Assembly: GCA_947471745.1 (NCBI GenBank)
Contig: CANJKZ010000084.1
Location: forward strand, 3,662,001-3,726,000
Length of the DNA stretch: 64,000 nucleotides
From: Closterium sp. Naga37s-1
Taxonomy: Eukaryota > Streptophyta > Zygnematophyceae > Desmidiales > Closteriaceae
Direction: 5' to 3'
The notes under the pieces were generated by a model. It made no database searches and was not told where the DNA came from. It saw only the letters and a program-made list of their open reading frames with translations. Shown one piece after another: positions 59,589 through 64,000 of the stretch; the first letter of the stretch is position 1; the number at the start of each line of letters is the position of its first letter. Position numbers and translations under genes: made by a program.

Positions 59589-59886
59589 ATGGCCCCTCGC
59601 GACCTGCCGCCCCTAACCGCGGCCCCGGTGCCCTGTTGCGCCATGGTGGGTGAGGGGGTGGCAAGAGGGGGTTCCTCCTGCCCACGTGCCCTTCAGTCGC
59701 ACGCGCAGCTCCGCCCCCGCCCCCCTCCCCCCTCTCCCCCCCCTCCATGGGGATGGCGGGGAGAGGGGGAGGAAACTTGGAGGTTCAGGGGGAGGCAGGA
59801 GGGGAGCTGCAGCACCAGGTCCCCCACCTTTCTCCTACCTCCCCCTGCTGCGGGAGCAGCAGAGGGGGGGAGGGGACCTGCAGCAC

Positions 59887-59921
<35 letters not shown>

Positions 59922-61055
59922 CCCCCCCCCTTCTCCTCCATCTCTCTGCTGCGGGTGCAGCAGTGGGGGGGAGGGTATGGGGGTGGCGGGTGTGGCCAAC
60001 CTGCTGTCACCCGAGCGGCTCCTGCACCGCCCCTTCTCCTACCTCCCCCCTGCTGCGGGTGCAGCAGTGGGGGGGGAGGGGATCTGCGGCACCAGCCCCC
60101 CCCCCCCCCCCCCCTCCATGGGGATGGCGGGGAGAGGGGGGGGAAGCTTGGAGGTTCAGGGGGAGGCAGGAGGGGATCTGCAGCACCAGGTCCCCCACCC
60201 TTCTCCTACCTCCCCCTGCTGCGGGTACAGCAGTGGGGGGGAGGGGATTTGCCTACCCCCTGCTGCGGATGCGGCAGTGGGGGGAGGGGACCTGCAGCAC
60301 CAACCCCCGCCCCCCCCCCCCCCCCCCCCCTCCTCTCCGCCCTTTTCTCCTCTCCCTCCCCCTGCTGCGGTTGCCGCAGTGGGGGGGAAGGGATCTGCCA
60401 TCCCCCTGCTGCGGATGCAGCAGTGGGGGGAGGGGACCTGCAGCATCAGCCCCCCCCCCCCCCCTCTCCGCCCTTTTCTGCTCTCTCTCTCCCTGCCGCA
60501 CCCTGTGTTGGGAGGGGGGGGAGCTTGGAGGTGCAGTGGGGGGGAGGGGATCTGCAGCTACAGCCCCCCCCGCCCCCCCCCCCTTTTTTTCTCCTCCACC
60601 CCTGCTGCGGTTGCAGCAGTGGGGGGAGGGGATCTGCAGCAGCAGTGGGGGGAGGGGAGTTGCAGCATCAGCCCCCCCCCCTTTTCTCCTCCACCCCTGC
60701 TGCGGGTGCAGCGGTGGGGGGAGGGGATCTGCAGCCCTGTGCTGCCCTGCAGCCCTGTGCGCCCTACTGCCCTGCTGCTGACGCTACAGCCCTTGCTGCT
60801 GCCCTGCGCGCCCCGCGCGCCCTGCAGCCCTGCTGCGCCCTGCGCGCCCTGCTGCCCTGCTGCCCTGTGCGCGCCCTGCTGCCCTCTGCACGCGCCATGC
60901 ACAGCCCCTCCTCCCCCTCCCCCCGCCACAACCCCCCCCCTCCCTCCCTTCTTCTTCCTTCCCCTGCTCCAGGTGCAGCAGTGGGGTGGGGGTATGGGGG
61001 TGGCGGGTGTGGGTGCAACTGCGGGGTGGCGGGTATGGGGGTGGCGGGTGTGTGA
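59589..61055 (+). other. Element M long proline-rich frames, probably not coding
   Basis: Three overlapping frames of about 340-500 codons, all Pro/Gly/Cys-rich, arise because C-runs and G-runs avoid stop codons. No known domain. All three frames being open argues against protein selection and for constraint on, or expansion of, the nucleotide repeat. Confidence 0.6.
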
Positions 61056-61110
61056 ACCATCCCCTCCTCCTCCTCCACCTTCGTCTCCCACTGCTGCAGC
61101 TGCCGCTGAG
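59830..61110 (+). repeat. Element M hairpin array
   Basis: About eleven copies of a short inverted repeat of the form ctgctgcgggtgcagcag (e.g. about 59845, 59949, 60050, 60217, 60261, 60363, 60405, 60602, 60700, 61089). Each is preceded by a C-rich run and followed by ggggggaggggatctgcagc. Several copies differ in the loop (ggt, gga, gtt) while the stem stays paired. Confidence 0.8.
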
Positions 61111-61489
61111 GGGGGTGGGTGTGTGGGAGCCGAGGGAGTGGTGCTAGGGGGGTGACGTGGGAGTGGAGCTAGGGGTGCAGCAAGGGGTGTGTGAAAGGGG
61201 GGTGGGACAGTTATGGGGGAGGTTGAGCGGAGGTAGCCGTTGTGTCGCCAGCAGCGCCAGTAGTCCGGAGGCTACAATCTCCGGTAGCCCAGCGAGCCTG
61301 CTGCGCCAGTCGCCTGTGGGTCCGTTGCTCCTGCCGCTCAGAGTTAGCCGCAGAGCCAGTTACTCCTGTAGTCCGGGGATACGGCCCCGGTAGCCACAGT
61401 GCGCGCCGCTCCTGTTGCCCGTGTGTCTGCAGCATCAGCAGTCGCCTCCTATCTCCTCTCCTCTCACAGTCCAGCCTACTCTTCACTTG

Positions 61490-61752
61490 CCCTTTGTGAA
61501 TGCCCCTAGCTCTGCCTGTACTGTGATCTATCTATATACCTGCATGCTTGCACTTGTTAGGGTATGATCACTGTATTGTTTCTTCTCTTTATATAACTCT
61601 GCATGTGAACTGGCCTTGTGGCCCTTTGCTTGTGCTCGGACTGTGTGGTGACTTTGTGATCCACCCTGAGCTTGCTTTGCTTTGCTTCTTCTCTTGACTG
61701 GTCTTGTGACCATTGCTTGTTCTGGCTATCCCCCACTTCGCCTAAGGGGGTG
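61490..61752 (+). promoter_or_regulatory. Element M 3' region, shared with F and G
   Basis: Close to the 3' untranslated region of F on its sense strand: ctgtactgtgatctat, gggtatgatcactgtattg, gcatgtgaactggccttgtg, ctttgtgatccaccctgagc. It carries hairpins ggccttgtggcc (61612-61623) and ggtcttgtgacc (61700-61711) and ends in the purine tract. Confidence 0.85.
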
Positions 61753-61913
61753 TGTCAAACATATATGCCTAGTTATATCTAGCCTTAGTTTATGTGTTTA
61801 TAGTTGTCTAGGCTATAGTGGGTTTAGCCTTAGGGGGTACAAAGTTTCTCTCGACATTCTACTTGTACCCCTTCCCTTTTCCTAGTCAATCATTCTCACC
61901 TAAGATTCTAACA
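61753..61913 (+). repeat. Element M 3' LTR
   Basis: 161-bp partner of 57853-58013, flanked by ggcgc. Confidence 0.9.
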
Positions 61914-61918
61914 GGCGC

Positions 61919-64000
61919 TGCTGGAGGTACTGGAGCTGCTGGTGCTGGTGGCACTGCTCAGCCGCGTCTGTTCTTCACTCCGCCGTCTCCGTCGTCTCAG
62001 CCACCACCTGACTCTGCACTTCGCCAGGTTCTCAGTCTTCCCTCGTCTACTAGTCTTCCGTTACAGCCTGGCTCACCGCTGCCTGCTCCTTCTCCGTACA
62101 CAGAGCAGACTGGGGGCCTTGCAGAGCGTCGTGAGCCTACGTCGCGTCCTGTCTCACCTGTCCGTTCCGGTCGTCGTGTTCCTCGTCCGAGCCAGCCGGC
62201 TGTCTCCGGCCCTCACCTTGTTGTTCGTCGTCCTTCCTCTCCTCCGTCGCGTGTTCCTCTACCATCTCCCCCTGCGTCCTCTCTGCCTGTCGTTGCTGAC
62301 CCTGCGTCTGACCAGTTTCGTGCTGAGCACTCTACTGCCACGCGTCTGCTTGCCACTGTTGTCACTGACCCGTCGTTTGAGTCTGCTGCTGCGTCTGCCT
62401 TAGTCGCTGAGCTGGTTGACTTTGCTGCTCACTGTCGTCTAGACTACGCCGCCAGTCTTGTTGCTGAGTCTGAGTATGTCTGTCCTCCGTCCGTCAGGGG
62501 TGAGTGTGCTCTTGGCACGGACGTCCTTTGAGGACAGGCAGGAGGACCTTGAGTGTCTTGCAGCCGCTGCGCCTCATCTCGTGTCCATGCTGCTTGCCCC
62601 TGAGGGAGACCCGGATGCACCAGACATCCCTACCCCGCGCTCTTACGCTGAGGCGATCGCGGGTGAGTACTCCTCTCAGTGGCAGACAGCCATGGACGCA
62701 GAGATGGCATCCTGGAAGTCCACAGGCACCTACGTCGACGAGGTTCCCCCTCCTGGGGCGAACATTGTCAGTGGCATGTGGATTTTCAGGGTGAAGCGGC
62801 CTCCAGGTTCTCCGCCTGTCTTCAAGGCTCGTTACGTGGCTCGAGGCTTCAGTCAGCGAGAGGGAGTTGACTTCTTCCAGACCTTCTCCCCCACCCCGAA
62901 GATGACCACTCTTCGGGTGCTGCTGCATGTTGCCGCTCAGCGTGACTACGAGCTTCACTCTCTTGACTTCAGCACAGCCTTCTTACAGGGCAGCTTGCAC
63001 GAGGAGATCTGGCTGCGCCGCCCTCTTGGCTTCACTGGGTCGTTCCCTCCTGGTACCCAGTAAAACCCGGCGGCCAGTCTACGGTCTCCGCTAGGCGCCA
63101 CGTGAGTGGCACGACACACTGAGGACGACACTTGCGGCTCTTGGGTTTGCTCCGTCGACTGCTGACCCGTCACTGTTTCTGCGCACCGACACTTCGCTGC
63201 CGCCGTTCTACATCCTCGTGTACGTCGACGACTTGGTCTTTGCCACTGCTGACACTGAGGCTCTCGCCCTGGTGAAGTCGGAGCTGCAGAAGAGACACAC
63301 GTGCACAGACCTGGGTGAACTGCACCTCTATCTTGGCTTGCATATCACCCGGAACAGAGCACGCCGCACCATCACACTGACTCAGTCACACATGGTGCAG
63401 CAGGTCCTTCAGCGCTTCGGCTTCACCTGGTCCTCAGCACAGGCCACTCCTCTGGCTACAGGTCACTCGCTCTCAGCTCCACCTTCGGACGAGTCCGTAG
63501 AGCCGAGTGGTCCTTACCCAGAGCTAGTGGGCTGCCTCATGTACCTGATGACCTGCACTCGTCCTGACCTTGCATACCCTCTTGGCCTTCTGGCTCGCTA
63601 CGTGGCTCCTGGTCGGCACCGAAAGGTGCACATGGATGCTGCTATGAGGGTACTGCGCTACTTGTGCAGTACATCGGGCATGGGGCTCGTGCTTGGAGGA
63701 CGGGGTGACGTTGTCCTCACTGGTCACTCGGACGCCTCTTGGGTTGACGACCAGGCTACGCAGCGGTCGTCACAGGGTTACACCTTCAGCCTTGGTTCTG
63801 GTTCAGTTTCCTGGCGTTCTACACGCTCGTCTTCAGTTCTCGGCTCCAGCTGTGAGGCCGAGATCTACGCCACAGCCATGGCTGCGCAGGAGCTACGCTG
63901 GCTCACCTACCTGCTGACCTACTTGGGAGAGCGGCCTCGTTCTCCTCCATTTCTGTACGTCGACAACAAGGCCGCCATTGCCTTGTGTCAGGAGCACAGA
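61919..64000 (+). pseudogene. RLC-K linker end, RT and RNase H remnant
   Basis: From M to the window edge: linker tail (61919-62520), reverse transcriptase with MWIFRVKRPPGSPPVFKARY (about 62780) and YVDDLVF (about 63225), RNase H with SDASWVDDQ and SSSCEAEIYA (about 63730-63880). It runs out of the window in RNase H. Broken. Confidence 0.85.

Larger units (their letters stand above)
57853..61913 (+). mobile_element. Element M: 4.06-kb non-autonomous LTR element inside K
   Basis: LTRs of 161 bp at 57853-58013 and 61753-61913 (one difference). Target duplication ggcgc at 57848-57852 and 61914-61918. Primer site tggtattaagagc, purine tract taaggggg. It contains a leader array of the F type, a C/G-run hairpin array and a 3' region close to that of F, but no Gag, protease, integrase or RT. 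It fits the LARD class (large, non-autonomous). It looks structurally whole and young. F-family relatives are the likely protein donors (inference). Confidence 0.9.
46364..64000 (+). mobile_element. RLC-K: copia element, runs past the window end, holds L and M
   Basis: Plus-sense. 5' LTR 46364-46498 (135 bp, tgtcaaacatat...attctaaca); primer site tggcatctagagc; leader with a CTGCCTGCTGCCGC array; Gag starting MATPNVLAFEPDGRPIEF at 47332. L is inserted at 49651 (target tgtct) and M at 57852 (target ggcgc). Beyond M, the linker, RT and RNase H continue to the window end. Same Gag family as G. The 3' LTR is outside. Broken in several places besides the insertions. Confidence 0.88.

Noticed and set aside
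59589-61155. Frames of 340-500 codons in element M as protein genes
   Set aside because: All three frames are open together and consist of Pro/Gly/Cys runs from C- and G-tracts; no domain or start context supports translation.
47332-64000. K, L and M as one element
   Set aside because: Separate LTR pairs and target duplications (tgtct, ggcgc) show L and M are insertions into K.

Overview
This is nuclear DNA of a green-lineage eukaryote, not bacterial. At the left edge lie five spliced minus-strand exons of a plant-type SNF5/INI1 (BSH) chromatin-remodelling gene (524-3023). Almost everything else is a nest of Ty1/copia-type LTR retroelements stacked inside one another. The GC-rich sequence, glycine-rich Gag proteins and plant-like SNF5 exons suggest a streptophyte alga. 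A zygnematophyte such as Closterium is my guess from memory of similar polyproteins; I could not test it.

Layout. (1) 1-4109: host DNA with SNF5 exons, three decayed partial exon copies, purine/pyrimidine-rich introns and short repeats. (2) 4110-26459: copia element RLC-A (minus, 342-bp LTRs, duplicated target gttac). It carries a small element B (4479-5942, plus), the 5' part of element C (about 11069-23829, minus) into which the whole-looking element D (16146-23585, minus) has inserted, and a 377-bp TRIM, E, inside its right LTR. A 1,567-bp gag segment of RLC-A occurs twice, on either side of C. (3) 26460-26814: short unassigned DNA. (4) 26815-41610: element F (minus), with G (26925-34096) inside its left LTR, solo LTR H inside G, and solo LTR I inside F. 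(5) 41611-41741: short unassigned DNA. (6) 41742 to beyond the window: element J (minus), interrupted at its gag start by element K (46364 to beyond the window, plus), which itself holds L (49652-57207, minus) and the non-autonomous M (57853-61913, plus).

Nearly every boundary is supported by TG...CA ends, matching LTRs and 5-bp target duplications, so the insertion order can be read directly. Inner elements have LTRs as similar as, or more similar than, those of their hosts. Two lineages are present. RLC-A and J have LTRs of about 340-400 bp and a normal CX2CX4HX4C zinc knuckle. C, D, F, G, K and L have LTRs of about 125-135 bp, glycine-rich Gag tails, GC-rich repeat arrays in their leaders, and (where the motif was found) a long-spaced CX13CX3HX4C finger.

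The most interesting signals are non-coding. A GGGCCCACC motif, often preceded by a hairpin with changing but paired stem bases, lies just after the primer-binding site in eight elements, including the non-autonomous B and M. A second covarying hairpin recurs in the 3' untranslated regions, and a third stem sits in the LTRs. M looks like a non-coding derivative of the F family whose body is an array of short hairpins between C- and G-runs.
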